Numbered from the stretch's first letter, positions 23,757 through 35,493 are shown. The stretch: 64,000 nt of DNA from Talpa occidentalis (GCF_014898055.3 NW_023601433.1:88049106-88113105); one strand, 5' to 3'. Notes: generated from the sequence alone by a model not told the origin. Numbers and translations are program-made.

Positions 23757-23880
23757 AGCAAGCTCCTGCGGTAAAGCGCCAGCTAATAAATATTTTAGAC
23801 TTTGAGAGCCAAATTGAGGATATTATGTAGGTCCTCATCTGCTAAGAGACAGAACAAATTTCCACAAATTTTTAATGATA
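23757..23880 (-). mobile_element. hAT-Charlie-type DNA transposon fragment
   Basis: 'aaagcgccagctaataaatattttagactttgagagcc' (about 23773-23810) matches the terminal part of a non-autonomous hAT-Charlie element also represented, in opposite orientation and nearly complete, at 49133-49360. Confidence 0.6.
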
Positions 23881-23954
23881 AAATTCAAGATGTAATAATA
23901 AGGAATTGACTACAGTGTTTTTCACGCAAGTCTAGTAATGAGAAGAATGAAATT

Positions 23955-24243
23955 CCCTTTTTTTAAAGATTTATTTATTTATGCATATAATAACTGGGGT
24001 GTAAGCCAGAGGTGCGGGGGTGGGGGCTGGGGGTGAGAGGATTCTCCAGAGACAAAGTGGGGAGCAGAGTAGGCAGATCTACTAAAATACACTGCTGAGG
24101 GGAGCAGCAGGTGAGGCTGTAGAGGTCTGCTGTGCCATGGGGGTCAGCTCCCTGGCCAGCCAGGGATCAAACTTGTGCTGCAATGGCTGGCGATAGCTTG
24201 ACAGTGCTGTGTCTTTAGCCCCTGTGCCACTAGGGAGGCCTCC
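23955..24243 (-). mobile_element. tRNA-derived SINE, main subtype, reverse orientation
   Basis: TTTTTTTAAAGATTTATTT tail left, head complement (GTGCCACTAGGGAGGCC) right, short target-site duplication TGAAATT at 23948 and 24244. Contains a small G-rich expansion (GTGCGGGGGTGGGGGCTGGG) not seen in the sister copies, and looks more diverged than the others. Confidence 0.9.
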
Positions 24244-24250
24244 TGAAATT

Positions 24251-25540
24251 ATTTTTTTGAGGGAAGGAATGTGATTTTACTGAATTGGAGTTCAAAATGA
24301 GTGTTTCCAATCATCAAATCGATTGCAGCTGTCTATTTATAAATTCATCTTTGGCTCATGGGGCAGTGCGGCAGTTGAATTTAGCCCCTGGACCATTGCT
24401 TGCTAGTCTCTCATTTAGACAAAACTTTGCCTATGCTAAATGTTGCATTTGACTATGGATGGACGAGGCAATAGCTTTATCCTCAAGATGCTCATAGTCT
24501 GCATGAGAGGGGAGAGTCATATGTAAAGAGCAGGGACAAATCAATATGCTCAGTACTTTGCCTCGGGTGCACTGGCAACTCTGATTAGGGGATTCTAATG
24601 CTGCTCAGTAATATCAGAGAAGGGTTCCCAGAAGAGGTAAAGTTTGGTGAGGGAAGGCATGCACGCCAAGAAAAGGTGTGGTAAGTAAATCTAGCCAAAG
24701 GGCCAACTTATGCAAATAGGAAAGTCACCTGGAACCCCACAACCCTGGGCAGAGGGGCAGAAAGAGTGGTGGGAGTCAGAGGAAGGACCCCTGAGGTCTT
24801 CCCCTGAGGCTTCCCCTGAGAAAGAGGTGTGGAGACCAGAGGAGGGGAGGCTAGAAGTGTTTGCAAAGTTCGATCAACAGTAGAAGGGAAGCTAGGGCTT
24901 TCGGGGCCTTTGAAAGGACATATGGGACATCCACAAAGAGCAGAACTGAATAAGGAGGGGCAAAGGGAGGGCCTGGTATTTGGGGGGTGAAGGGTGTCCT
25001 GGAGTCAAAGATTCCAGGGGCGAGGCAGATCGGATCGGATGCTATCGCTGGCGTGGGCTCAGGCAGGGTCGCTGCAGCAGATGGAAAGGGAGGAGCCTCA
25101 AAGGGAAGGAGCCAGGGCCGGTCCAACTGAGAATAGCAGGTTCTTTGCTCTCGTGGTGCTGATGGGGTCCCGCCCGCCGCAGGGGGGCCGAGCATGAGGC
25201 TCTGGGCCAGGTGGTGAGCTCAGGCCGATCCTCTCTGCGTAGCCAGCGTGCGCGAGCTTAGTGGTCGAAAACACAACGTTAGCTTATCTTGGACAGTTTG
25301 GTGACTTGCCTGACTCGCTTGGGGACACTCCGCCCAGGTGACCACAGTCCTCTGTCCTTTGTGCCTTTGCTCAGGCCTCACCCAGCGGGTCTTACTCTGA
25401 CCAGCGCCCTGCCCCACGCTCCCTGCCCCAGCCCTTGGCCTGGGCACACCCATCCCTTTCCTCTTACCCCCCATTTCCTTGTTTCCGTTGCATTTTGTCA
25501 CCTTCTAGGTTTAGTAGAACTCATTTATCTGGTAATTGCT
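24251..25540. other. Non-coding interval with L2-like material
   Basis: 24575-24740 ('agagaagggttcccagaagagg ... gccaagaaaaggtgtgg') has the texture of a reverse L2 3' region. 25360-25420 has a weak forward L2 phrase. 24295-24575 is AT-rich and unassigned. ATGCAAAT-type octamer at about 24712. No gene seen. Confidence 0.4.
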
Positions 25541-25544
25541 AAGT

Positions 25545-26035
25545 GCTTAGCTCCCTTTCCGGTCAGGGGACCAGCTCTGTGAAAACGGAAATTTTGTCTG
25601 TTTCATCTACATGTTCCGACGCCCGGTCAGAAGACAGGGTGCACGAACAGATGTCTTCTTGGTCCCAGCCCACCTGTTACCTGATCGGTAAAGTCACTCT
25701 TGCCTTCACATCCTCCTGTCTCAGTGTGTCACCTCTGGAGAGGCACCACCACGGTCAAGTGGAGCCCCCGTTTTTGGATGGACTGGCTCCCTGTCTGCCC
25801 CCTTGCTGGAGCGTACACACCAGGATGCCAGAAACCCCTCTGTCTAGTGTTGTGTCCCCAAAACAGTGCAGGGCACACAATAGATGCCCCATGGCTATTT
25901 TCTAGAAGTTTCTATTGAATGCTCTGCACTATCAACCTGCTTCCTAATAGCCTAGGAGCATATTCCCGGCCACACCTAATTTAGGGCCTGGTGCACACCA
26001 GCCCTTGGTCAATATTTGTTGAATGAATGGTATTT
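25545..26035 (+). repeat. Broken L2 3' end(s)
   Basis: Three forward L2 3'-terminal phrases in order: 'agctctgtgaaaacggaaattttgtctg' (25573), 'acagtgcagggcacacaatagatg' (25862) and 'ggtcaatatttgttgaatgaatgg' (26007). Either one L2 interrupted by other DNA or two overlapping copies. Confidence 0.6.
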
Positions 26036-27205
26036 CCGGTTACCTGCCTCAAGACAGAGGGCTGGCTGGAAGGCTCCAGGTCCTCCCTTCCCCACGATGG
26101 TTCTTTTGGATGGAAGGAGACTGCAGGCAGGAATGTGGGAGGCCCCAGCTCCCTCCTTCCCAGCCTGTCCACAATGTTGCTTTTCACATCTTCTCAGATG
26201 CAGTCGTGTGCCAGCCCCAGGGAGCCGCCAGACCAGCCCTTCCCACGCGGCGGGACCTACACTGAGGCCTTGCTTCTCCTCAGACTGAGCCCCACTGGCT
26301 GGCAAAGCCCTCCTGGGCTCCGACTCTGTGGCACAGAACAGTGCCCGTGTCTGCTTTCTGTCTCGAGGCAGCTTGTGGGAAGGGAGGGCTGGCTGGGAAT
26401 GTGGGACAAGCATACCTTCCCATGGGAATGAGCAGTGCCCCCCCAAGATGCCCGCTCCAGTTTGCCCCCCACCCCCTGCACTTCACACCAGTCTTACCCA
26501 AGGACCTGCAGCAGCTGTATGTATCCTGCCTTCCCCTATACCCCTCTGCCCTATACACTATGCCCATGCCAGGGGGTGTGGATCTGGAGGGGTGCAGAAT
26601 TCAGGTCACATTTTCAATCTGCCGGGGTCAGATACGGTCGGTTGTCTGTCCTGCCCCAGCTCCTGGCTGTCCTCGGCATGGTGTGGGCTGCCCAGAAAGT
26701 GGCGCTAGCACTGCCCCGAGCCTGCCTGAAGCCTGCTACGTCCTGGCCCACGCCTCTGGCCATGCTCCAGTGGCCTCTCCCTTATCTGCGGTCTCACTCC
26801 TGCAGTTTTCGTCACTTGAAGTGCAAAAACAGTGACTGCAATATTATATTTGGAGAGAGATCACATTCACGTAACTTTCGTTGCTGTAAATTGTTTTAGT
26901 CCTTCTATTTTGTGATCCACCTCTTCCTGCTCCTGTTGTATGAATAAGCCTCATCATGGTGATGTCTGTAAGGAAAGGGCACCCTGTACACAGGGCTTCT
27001 GCTGGGCCCGGGGTGTCCTTCCCTAGATAAGGATGGATGTTGTGTTGGCTTCTGACTTCCTCTTCAAAGGTGGAGAATCACACACACACACTCACTCACT
27101 CACTAGACCTCTCACCTTGTTGGCTGGTCCTAATTCAACCTATCCCCTGGCAAACTCGCCAACCAACCCCCCTCAATTCTAGGTCCTTTCACAGCCTCAC
27201 GGGCA
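26036..27205. other. Non-coding interval, unique
   Basis: Several overlapping frames around 26009-26899 have no family match. 26820-26960 is AT-rich and repeat-poor. (CA)(CTCA) microsatellite at 27079-27104. Confidence 0.4.
27079..27104 (+). repeat. (CA)n(CTCA)n microsatellite
   Basis: CACACACACACA followed by three CTCA units. Confidence 0.85.
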
Positions 27206-27214
27206 TGTACCCAA

Positions 27215-27790
27215 GCTGAAAATGTCAGGGTCACCCCAAACCCCTCACTGTCCTCTCACCCCTGCACACTCAGTCAGTACGCAAGTTCTATTTTACCACC
27301 TAAATGTTTTCCAGAACTTCTCGCCATGCCCGAGCCTGGAAACTGAGTCTTGGCTGCGTGTGGCTGTAGCTCCTCAATGTGTCCCCACCTCTAGACCTGC
27401 CCCCTCCATGGAATCAGTGAATCCACCCTTTGTGCCAGAGACGAGACCCCAGGCACATGCCGGTAATATCACTTGATAAACATTGAGAAACCCTGTGCTG
27501 CTCAGTGGGATGACAACCAAGAATGAGGGGCTCCTGCCCTGTGAGTCTCCTCTTCTGCCAGGGATGTCCCGGGGACACAGAGGACAGGGTCTCTAGGGAG
27601 GGGTGAGCGGTGTAAACCGCTATTCTGAGGTGGTCGATGCTGGGAGTCCCTCCGCAGCTCCTCTTCCCTCGGGGCCCTGGCACTGGGAGAATTGCCACTG
27701 TGAACCCCCGCCTCTATTTTACTCCCCAACTTAAAATCCCTCAGAGACCCTCTGCCACTTACAGAACAATGTCCAAAAGCTGGAGCCTCT
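27215..27790 (+). repeat. L2 fragments, forward, interrupted
   Basis: 27215-27335 follows an L2 phrase order ('gtcagtacgcaagttctattttaccacc ... cagaacttctcgcc'), and 27700-27790 resumes it ('aaaatccctcagagaccctctgccac ... acaatgtccaaaagc'). The intervening part is unrecognised. Confidence 0.5.
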
Positions 27791-27794
27791 GAGC

Positions 27795-28160
27795 TGGTTA
27801 CTTTTGCTGCACAAGAGACTGCCCACAGTTAGTGGCTCGGGGAGAATATATCTGCTCCGTGACGTCGGGCCCCACCAGGCAGGAAGCCTTGAAGGCTACC
27901 AGGGTCTTGATAGTGTGAGTGTGAAAAAGCCTGAAGACTCGTTCACTCCAGAGTGGATGGCGCCCACTGGCTGGGCCCTCAGCGAGACTGTCAACAGGAA
28001 CACTCAGGGTGGCCTTCCCGAGTGGTTGCTTGGGCTTCCTTCTGCGTCTGAAATACAGTCTAGGTCTCTCCGCCTCTCTGGCAGCAAGGTAATGCGAAGT
28101 GATCAAGTTCTAGCCAACGAGATGCAAGCGGAACAATTACGTGTCATTTTTAGGAAGTAG
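27795..28160 (-). repeat. Possible MLT1-type or other old repeat
   Basis: 'ggttacttttgctgcacaagagactgcccac' resembles the reverse end of an MLT1-type LTR, and 'gttctagccaacgagatgcaagcgg' resembles an old interspersed-repeat phrase. Family uncertain. Confidence 0.35.
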
Positions 28161-28974
28161 CTTTAAAGGGTCAAGGGGGCTGGAATGAGGATTTGATGGC
28201 TGGAGCTTAAGCAGCCCTTCTGAATCTTGAGGAAGCAGCCAGTGCACAGAGTGGCGTGGAAACAGACCAGGAGGAACCTGGGCCCTGACGTCACAGGGCA
28301 CCACAGCCATCCCAGCCGCAGGTTTCTATTACACGGAAGAGGGATTAATGCTCCTGTTATTTCAGGCGGCTTCACCTGGAATTTCTTGAATATGAATATC
28401 TCAGAGTGTAAATTTTGCAGGTTACCAGGGTAAACCCTCTCTGATCAATCTTAATGCTATAAACCTGATGGCGTGTATTTAGCATTGGCTGGGGGGGAGG
28501 GGAGAAGCCCATTCAGTCTCTTTATCCAGCCCGGAGGGGGCTACCCCAGAAGGGGGCAGGGCAGGTGCTCAGGCCCCCAGGAAGCCACTACCCAGTTCAC
28601 TCTCTTCCTGGGCTGGGGCCAGGACAGCTGACCTGAGCAGAAGCCTGGCCTTCCTGGGCCTTGCCCAGGCCTCTAACATGGAAACCAGTTCACCTAGACA
28701 GGCCGTGGCTGCGGGTGAGTGGTGAGTGGGGTGTGGGGTGGGCTGGAAGGGGTGAGGAACAGGCCCGGGGACACCCGGCTTTCTGTGCCGCGTGGCGACT
28801 GCAGTTAATCACGCGCTGTCGCCTACTTGAAAGTGCCTGGGAGCGAGTCTGAAGCGTTCTCATCACAGGAAACCTCTTCTCTGTAACGAGGCGTGGCGGT
28901 GGCGAGTAACTGGACTTAGGGGGCGGCCACGGTGCCGCGCACACAGACGTCGAATCTCACACGTGGGACCCCAG
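28161..28974. other. Non-coding interval
   Basis: No recognised gene or repeat. 28370-28490 is AT-rich and might be conserved; the rest is GC-rich. Confidence 0.4.
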
Positions 28975-29115
28975 GCTGTTGCGGCTCTTGTGCGGGGGAT
29001 GGGTTTCAGGGGGGCAGGAGCGGGAGGCTGCTGTCGTCCAGGTGAGCGGGGAGGGGCTGGGACAGATGTGGCAGCCATGGAGGGGGCGACGTGGCTGAAT
29101 GGGGACAGATTTGAA
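28975..29115 (-). repeat. L2 middle fragment, reverse
   Basis: 'aggctgctgtcgtccaggtgagc', 'atgtggcagccatggagggggcgacgtgg' and 'ggggacagatttgaaagcc' follow the reverse L2 consensus order (one-in-two sites clearly recognisable). Confidence 0.6.
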
Positions 29116-32100
29116 AGCCTTTGGCAAGAGGATGGGAGAGGTTAAAGGAAAGGGGAGATGGGGAGAAGAAATGAAGCCGTACGTGGGCGGGTGGGCCGGG
29201 AGGAGAGAAGAGATGATGGGCTCTTGGCCGTCACCCAGGAGTTGCTCAGGGTGACACCTGGGGCCCTGGATCCCCAGCCCTGCGTCTCTCCATTCTGATG
29301 GCTGGCCGACGGCCCTCCAACTCGGAAGGTCTTTGGATGAAGACGAATCCCAGAAAGCCCTGGAAGGAAAAACACCTCCACCAAAGCCGTCACCATGCAG
29401 AAAGCAGACCCAGTGGTAGAAGACAGGGAAGGGTTGGGGGGTGGGAAGGGGGTGTCTACCTTCGGCAGGCTGGGGGGGCCCGGCCTCAAGGGTCCAGAGG
29501 CCGCAGGGGCTGCGGGGAGGAGGTCTCGGGTTCGTCTGGTCCTGACCACCCTTGCCCCCGGCTGGAAGCCCGCTGAGGGAATCGTGACATCCTTTAGCCA
29601 ACTTCTGGACGGCTCCGTGCCCCTCGCGCCATCTCCCCACCCACGGTCTGCGTCCGCCCGTCCCCCACCCCACACAGAGACGCTTTAGACAGACGTAACT
29701 CCCCTGAGATTTGGGATCCGAGCCTGTTCACTCGGGCTTTAAATTCCTTCTTCCCTCTCCCTTATTCCCAACCAGCAGAACAGGCCCAGCTCAAGAGAAC
29801 GTGACTTAGCTCTTCCTCCGGACCTCCGGGCCTGTTTCGAAGGCAAAGGAAAGCACTCTAGGTCCTGAAAATCAGGAAGAGTCGTGGAAAACGGGAATTG
29901 CGCGGCGTCAGCATTCCGCTGGGATGCCACTTGGCCATTTTATGTGTCTGTTTGAAGCTGGCAGGCGTGTCTAGAAACATCTCCGGCTTTGTTTTTGTGG
30001 CGTTTTGTTTATTGAGCCCAACTCGGGGGACCCGTTTATGAGTCCAAATGAGCGCTCCTTGTCCCACTAGCTCTGCGTACAGGCTGGTTTTGATCTTCCA
30101 AAGCTGTTGCAAGGGAACTTCAAGGGACATTTTCATAGTTAAATGGCTTGAAAGGGGAAGCAGCTTCTGCAGCAGGGAAGGGAGTTCTCAAGTTGCTTGT
30201 CTGAAGTTCTTTTTGTTGCTTGGGGAGTCGGTCTTTGCCTCTGGCTGTGCTGATACACAAGCTACAAGCAACTCTTGAAATGTAAATTAAACAAAATTTT
30301 AAATTCAGTTCCTGGGTTGCAGTGGCCCCTCCAAGGGTTCAGTAGCCAGATGATGAGTTGGCTACCAGCTCGGATAGTGCAAGGACAGAACGTTCCCATC
30401 CCTGCAGAAAGTTGGATGAGACGGCTCTCCTCCCATTGCCAAATGTCCCAGTTATTATTTATATGGTGCTAATTGCATTTTTTCCCGAACCTTTCATCCA
30501 GGATGAATTAAAGTCTTCACCCCGAAGCTGTGGATCTTCAAGCAGTTTGGGGTGCTGTTAGGGGGAAAAGGCGGTCCCAAAGCAAATTCCATACAGGCTT
30601 TGTGGACTCCACCCCCACCCCAGGTCAAAGCCAAAGACACTGGGAACTCCAAATCCCATCACCACCAAAGGGAAGGTGGCTGGGACCTGAGGGTGGGGTT
30701 CAGCAGCCAGGTGGATACAAAAGGCAGACACGTGGGCTTTGGGGGCTCTCTCCATTTTTGGGCTCTTGGCCAGCAGCAGCGTCCGGTCAGCTCTGAGAGT
30801 GACTTTGGGGTTTCCAGGTCGTCGGATCGGGTAGGACGCATTAAAGACTTTATTTCCCTATTTTCTCCCTGAGTTGTACATTTTCCTTATTTCCTTTCCT
30901 CTTGTAAATAAACCTTTTATTAACCCTTTTGCGTGTGTCTGTAGTAGAGTATTCATAAGTCCCTTTAAAGCGCGCGGGTGAGGACCCACAGCCAGGAACC
31001 CGTTTAATATCGGGGTTGCTCTATAACAGTGCTGGAGGTGCCGTGGGGGAATTTTATGTCATCCCCCTGATGGACAGACCGCGACACAGAGAGCGCGGCC
31101 TCCCAGCTGCCAGCATTGTGCGAAGTGGCAGGGAAATGCCCGTCGAGGCCTCCAGCTAGCCCTTCTCCCTCTGTTGGCAGCAGAGCGTCCCCGCTCACAG
31201 CCGAGTTAAGAGAACCACTGAACCGGCCACAGGAACCGAGATAAGCCAAGGGTGGCTGGAAATTGACTTCGTGGAAACTGAGCAGTTAGAAAAGAACCAA
31301 TCTCATGATGTAAGAAGTTCACTCAGTGAAATCTTTCAAACGTGCTGATTTTACGGAACAGCCACGCCATCCGTCCCTTTTCCGCGTGTGCACGGAGTTC
31401 TCACTTGCTTGGACGTTTAGCTGAGCTGCGGGGCCCAGCGTCCGGAGCTGGGGGATGGAGGGGGGGCTTCCACAGTACTGATCGCTGGTGGAGAACCCAT
31501 GGCTTCCCAGGGTCTGGGGGGGTCTGGCCACCCGGCAAGTGCAGAGCCTTGCGAGGGAGGGAGAGCAGATGGGCCATCACTCACGGGTGGGGCGGAAGGT
31601 GGCTGGGGCTTGGGGTGGAACGAGAAAAGGTGGGCCTTGAGTGTTTGGGGTGTGGGTGTGTAGGCCCCCTGGGGTCCACCTCCCGCCTGCCTTATCCCTG
31701 GGCAGCTACGTCACCCATTTCCTATTCTGGAAGGAGGCACCTCCCCCTTCCTCTCGCTGTTTGGAGGGCAAGAAGGGAGAAGCACAGAAGTGGTGTGAAC
31801 ACGCGTGTCAAGTGTGCGCCGGTCGCCTGAGCGCAGCTGTGCTTGCCGGGGGCCGGGGCCAATTCAGCTCAGTAACTCGGACTTACAGGAGGCAAGCAGG
31901 TGCCACGATTCTGTGAAGACCGGGAAGAAGAGACTTCGCCCTGCAATTTTTTTAGAAATAAAAAGACAAATTCCCTGTTCACATGTGAGCACCGGCCTGA
32001 CCCTACCCGTCGTAAAGTGCGCCTGAGAGTGAGACACGGGCTGCTTATCGGCTCAATCAACTTTGGAGTTTGGACACTCAGTCCTGGGAAAGTTGCAGGG

Positions 32101-32362
32101 ACACGGGCCGCGCTGGCCGCTGTGGGAGCACGCGCGGAGACTCTCTCGAGCGTCCAGTAAAATCGCCAACTTGGAAATCTTCCTACTCTTTGTCTCTCTG
32201 ACACCATTTCTAGAACTATGTCCTACGCCGTGATCACAGATGTCCACAAAGATGTTCACATCAACGTTTAACTCTGAGTATCTCTGGAAAATCACTTGTT
32301 ATTTGGGTAACTTACTTTCTTCTTTTTGCCCTTCGATATTTTTTCAGAGAATCTTTCCATGC
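29116..32362. other. Non-coding interval, mostly unique
   Basis: 29880-30300 is moderately AT-rich, repeat-poor and may be conserved. A candidate polyadenylation site lies near 30907. A 238-codon minus frame (28957-29673) has no motifs. No exon is supported. Confidence 0.4.
30840..30950 (+). terminator. Candidate polyadenylation region, possibly an LTR R/U5
   Basis: AATAAA at 30907-30912 is followed about 20 bp later by a GT-rich element (GCGTGTGTCTG, 30931-30941), the usual arrangement of a cleavage site. A T/C-rich stretch precedes it. This could mark the 3' end of an unseen transcript, a processed retrocopy, or the R region of an old solo LTR. No matching coding frame is recognised upstream. 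Confidence 0.3.
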
Positions 32363-32370
32363 ATTGCTTT

Positions 32371-32638
32371 TTAAAAAAGATTTATTTATTTATGCACACA
32401 AGAACTGGGGTACAGGCCAGAGATGCGGGGGGTGAGAGGATTCACCAGAGACAGAGTGGGGAACAACAGGCAGACTGACTGAAATACGCTGCTAAGGGGA
32501 GCAGCGGGGAGCTGGGAGAGGTCTGCTGCGCCATGTGGGTAGCTCCCTGGCTAGGGATCGAACTTGTGCTGCAGAGGCTGCAGATTGCTTCATAGCTTCA
32601 TAGCTTCATAGCCCCTTGCGCCACCAGGGAGGCCCCTG
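32371..32638 (-). mobile_element. tRNA-derived SINE, main subtype, reverse orientation, with internal triplication
   Basis: Tail TTAAAAAAGATTTATTTATTT left, head complement (GCGCCACCAGGGAGGCC) right, target-site duplication ATTGCTTT at 32363 and 32640. Inside the head-proximal part the 8-mer CTTCATAG is repeated three times (about 32588-32611), a local slippage event absent from the sister copies. Confidence 0.93.
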
Positions 32639-32647
32639 TATTGCTTT

Positions 32648-33240
32648 TACAATCAGAGTAAAACCAAGAGCAAATTCTTCCATGTTTCTTGGAAATAATC
32701 CATGAAAGAATAAATCCAAACTTCTTGAACAAATGTGTGAAATCTTTTCATTCAAACAAGTGTTTTCCTGCAGAGTAATGACCTTGAATGGGTTTATGCT
32801 TCTTCTAGCAGAGGCGCTGCTATTAATATTATCTTTACAAATTCCTTTTCAAGGCATCCTGAAAATTACACATGAAAATCAATCTTATTGAGCTAGCCCT
32901 GCTTTAATAATGACATCATTAACAAGATAAATCGCTGCACGCGCTCTGTACCAAGCGCCCAATTACTTCAGGCTGTTTACTAAGACCGAGCCACCTTCAA
33001 AAGGTTGAAGATTTGTCAGAATTGCAGATTTCTCTACAAGAATGTAGAGTGGATTTGGAACATTATTCCAAAAAATGGTAGGAGCCAAACATTTGTTTCT
33101 TCTTTTTCTCTTCGCCCTACCTAGCCCTCTGACTGTCTGTGGAGAACATAACCTTGTGCGAAAATGTCAAGCTGCCCGCAGGCCTGCTCTTCAGAGTAAT
33201 GCGTTTTTTTCATTAGTCTTCACTCAAAGGTGAAGGCTCT
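32648..33240. promoter_or_regulatory. AT-rich repeat-free block, candidate conserved non-coding element
   Basis: Low-CpG, AT-rich DNA without recognisable repeats or open frames, inside an otherwise GC-rich window. It holds a compact near-symmetric cluster at 32904-32922 (TTAATAATGACATCATTAA): two TAAT-type homeodomain cores around a TGACATCA bZIP/CRE-like core. Consistent with a developmental enhancer; conservation could not be tested. Confidence 0.4.
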
Positions 33241-33377
33241 TCCCACGTGTCAAAATTCCAGGGACCCTACTCTGTCTGCATTACTCTCCAAAGTTTGCCA
33301 AGTGAATCCAAAATGAGCTGCTTGGGTATGGCCTGAGCAACTATAGGCTGTGGATACAGAGAAATGAACCTTCTTGC

Positions 33378-33562
33378 TGTGCATGCACATGTGGACACAA
33401 AAACACGTACACACATACACAGTCATACACAAGCGTGTGCACACACAGGTCCGTGCACACATGCACAAAGCAATTCATGCCATGCACAGAGCCCATGCTT
33501 GTGCACACACATGTACACACAGGTTCATGCACACAAGGCACCAGCAAGCACATGCATGCCCC
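33378..33562 (+). repeat. CA/CATG-rich degenerate microsatellite
   Basis: ACACAC, CATGCACA and CATACACA variants over about 185 bp; source of spurious Cys/Val-rich minus frames. Confidence 0.92.
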
Positions 33563-33929
33563 TGGGCACACGTCCAGGGGGACTCTGGGGGTGGCTGGAA
33601 TATCAGCCTGAAGGGTCCCCAGACTACGTGGGTCCCTGGATTGGAGACAATGTGTCGGCCAACCTGGGCAACTTTGAGCGCAGTAAATCATTTCATTTCT
33701 GCCCCAAACGAACATTCATTGGTAAATTTTAACCTGTCAAGTGGTAAAACATTCAGATTCTCCTTTAATGCCCAAAACTTATTCACCCCAGGGATCATAA
33801 ATGATTCAAAAACCTACTGAGAAAAGACCTTATCTGGCAAGGAAGTCCTATTTTCTTTTCCCCAGGCTGTTGTCTTATTTTGACTTATTTTATTTTATAG
33901 GTTTTACATTGAAAAAATAGCACAGCCCG

Positions 33930-33948
33930 CCCCCCCCCCCCCCGGGGG
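33930..33948 (+). repeat. Poly(C)14 then GGGGG
   Basis: Fourteen C residues followed directly by five G. Could be partly an assembly artefact, as homopolymers are error-prone. Confidence 0.9.
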
Positions 33949-33949
33949 A

Positions 33950-35195
33950 GATGCTGCGGCTCTTTTTACACCTCTGATAAAACCGGTATCACGGGAAAGC
34001 GGGTCATGCAGATTTTCAGTTTCCCGGCGGATATAAAAGTGACGTTGGCACCGCACTGTCAGCTGTCAGGCCTGTATAGCATCAGATCTAAAAAAATAAT
34101 GGACATGCTTTCATTGAAAAATACTTTATTGCTAAAAAGTGTTCACCAGCATCTGAGCCTTCGGCAAGCTGAAATCTTTCGGCGGGTGGAGGGTTATTTT
34201 GTGAAAAATACGTTCTCTGCGATAATGCGTTCTGCACTATCATGTATTTTGCACGATTCAGCAGGGCACACCTTGCGGCAGCAACGTTAATATAATAAAG
34301 CAGTAATGATCTGATCATCCCATGCAGAGAACATTTTCTTTTTCTTCTACTAATTATGAAATAAAAGTGTACATACGTGTTGTATTCACATATCTTCACT
34401 CGACAAGGAAATATTTCCCTGTGCTTCCGTGTGGCCTTCAAAATGCCCTTGTACAACTGCCATATGTCCTCACGTCGCTGGATCATGAGGTATAAAACCA
34501 TTCTCCCGAGACCTGGCAGCGGGATGGTTCCCAAGCGTGGTCTTTTGCAGATAAAGCTACCACAACACTTGTACACCAAGACATGTTGCTTCTATTGGAT
34601 AATTTGTGTATAAAAACTATGAACCCTCAAAAGAAGGTCTGATTCTTATTTGCATGACATAAGTTTGGAGAGCTCATTTGTGTAATCATTTAATTGTAGG
34701 ATCCTTTTATTTATTCATGAACTGCAGATGCACACGCTGATTTTATTAATTCATTCTCTATGCTGCTATTCAGTCGATAATTTATAAATCCTTATTATTG
34801 CTAACTATAACTTTTTAATCATAACCATTTTTATCTTGAGGAATCGCTTGCTTCACACAGCCCCTTATTAAATAGGAAACCCTTTCCTCTTCTATAAATT
34901 TGATTGAAAATTTCCCGTCATTATCGTTTGCCTCTCCGTATAGATTTGCTTTTGCCCACTTGGAGGGCTTATGCCTTTGAATGGAGAAATTTGGACTATT
35001 TCCATGTTAGGATGGTTTTGCTTTTCTTGCTGAAGACTTGATTTTGTTTTCTTCCATCTTCCTTTCTTATATGATTCTAATTTGTGAGTGTTTTCTTTTC
35101 ATTTATATAAAAGTATATGCAAATGGAAAATGTGTGCCTTTCCACTTCAGCCATGAGAAGAGGGCTCTTTTTTCGTTCTCAGCTTCTCGCTGCTG
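33950..35195. promoter_or_regulatory. AT-rich repeat-free block, candidate conserved non-coding DNA
   Basis: About 1.2 kb with low CpG and no recognised repeat, rich in TAAT/ATTA cores (34690-34850) and with an octamer ATGCAAAT (35117-35124) recognisable as a POU-type site. A 163-codon minus frame (34088-34579) has no family resemblance. The texture is typical of enhancer-bearing deserts near developmental genes, but conservation could not be tested. Confidence 0.4.
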
Positions 35196-35210
35196 GTTTA
35201 GAATTTGACT

Positions 35211-35481
35211 TTTTTTTTTTAAAGATTTATTTATTTATGCACTCAAGAACTGGGGTACAGGCCAGAGGTGCAGGGGTGAGAGGATTCCCCAGAGACATAG
35301 TGGGGGGTAGAACAGGCGGATCCAGTGAAACACACTGCTGAGGGGAGCAGCGGGGAGACAGGAGAGGTCTGCTGTGCCATGTGGGTTGCTCCCTGGCCGG
35401 TCGGGGATCGAACTCGTGCTGCAGAGGCTGCGGACAGCTTCATAGGTTGCGTCTTAACCCCTTGCGCCACCAGGGAGGGCC
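35211..35481 (-). mobile_element. tRNA-derived SINE, main subtype, reverse orientation
   Basis: TTTTTTTTTTAAAGATTTATT tail, head complement (GCGCCACCAGGGAGGGCC), and a near-perfect target-site duplication TAGAATTTGACT at 35199-35210 and 35482-35493. Looks one of the younger copies. Confidence 0.95.
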
Positions 35482-35493
35482 TAGAATTTGACT

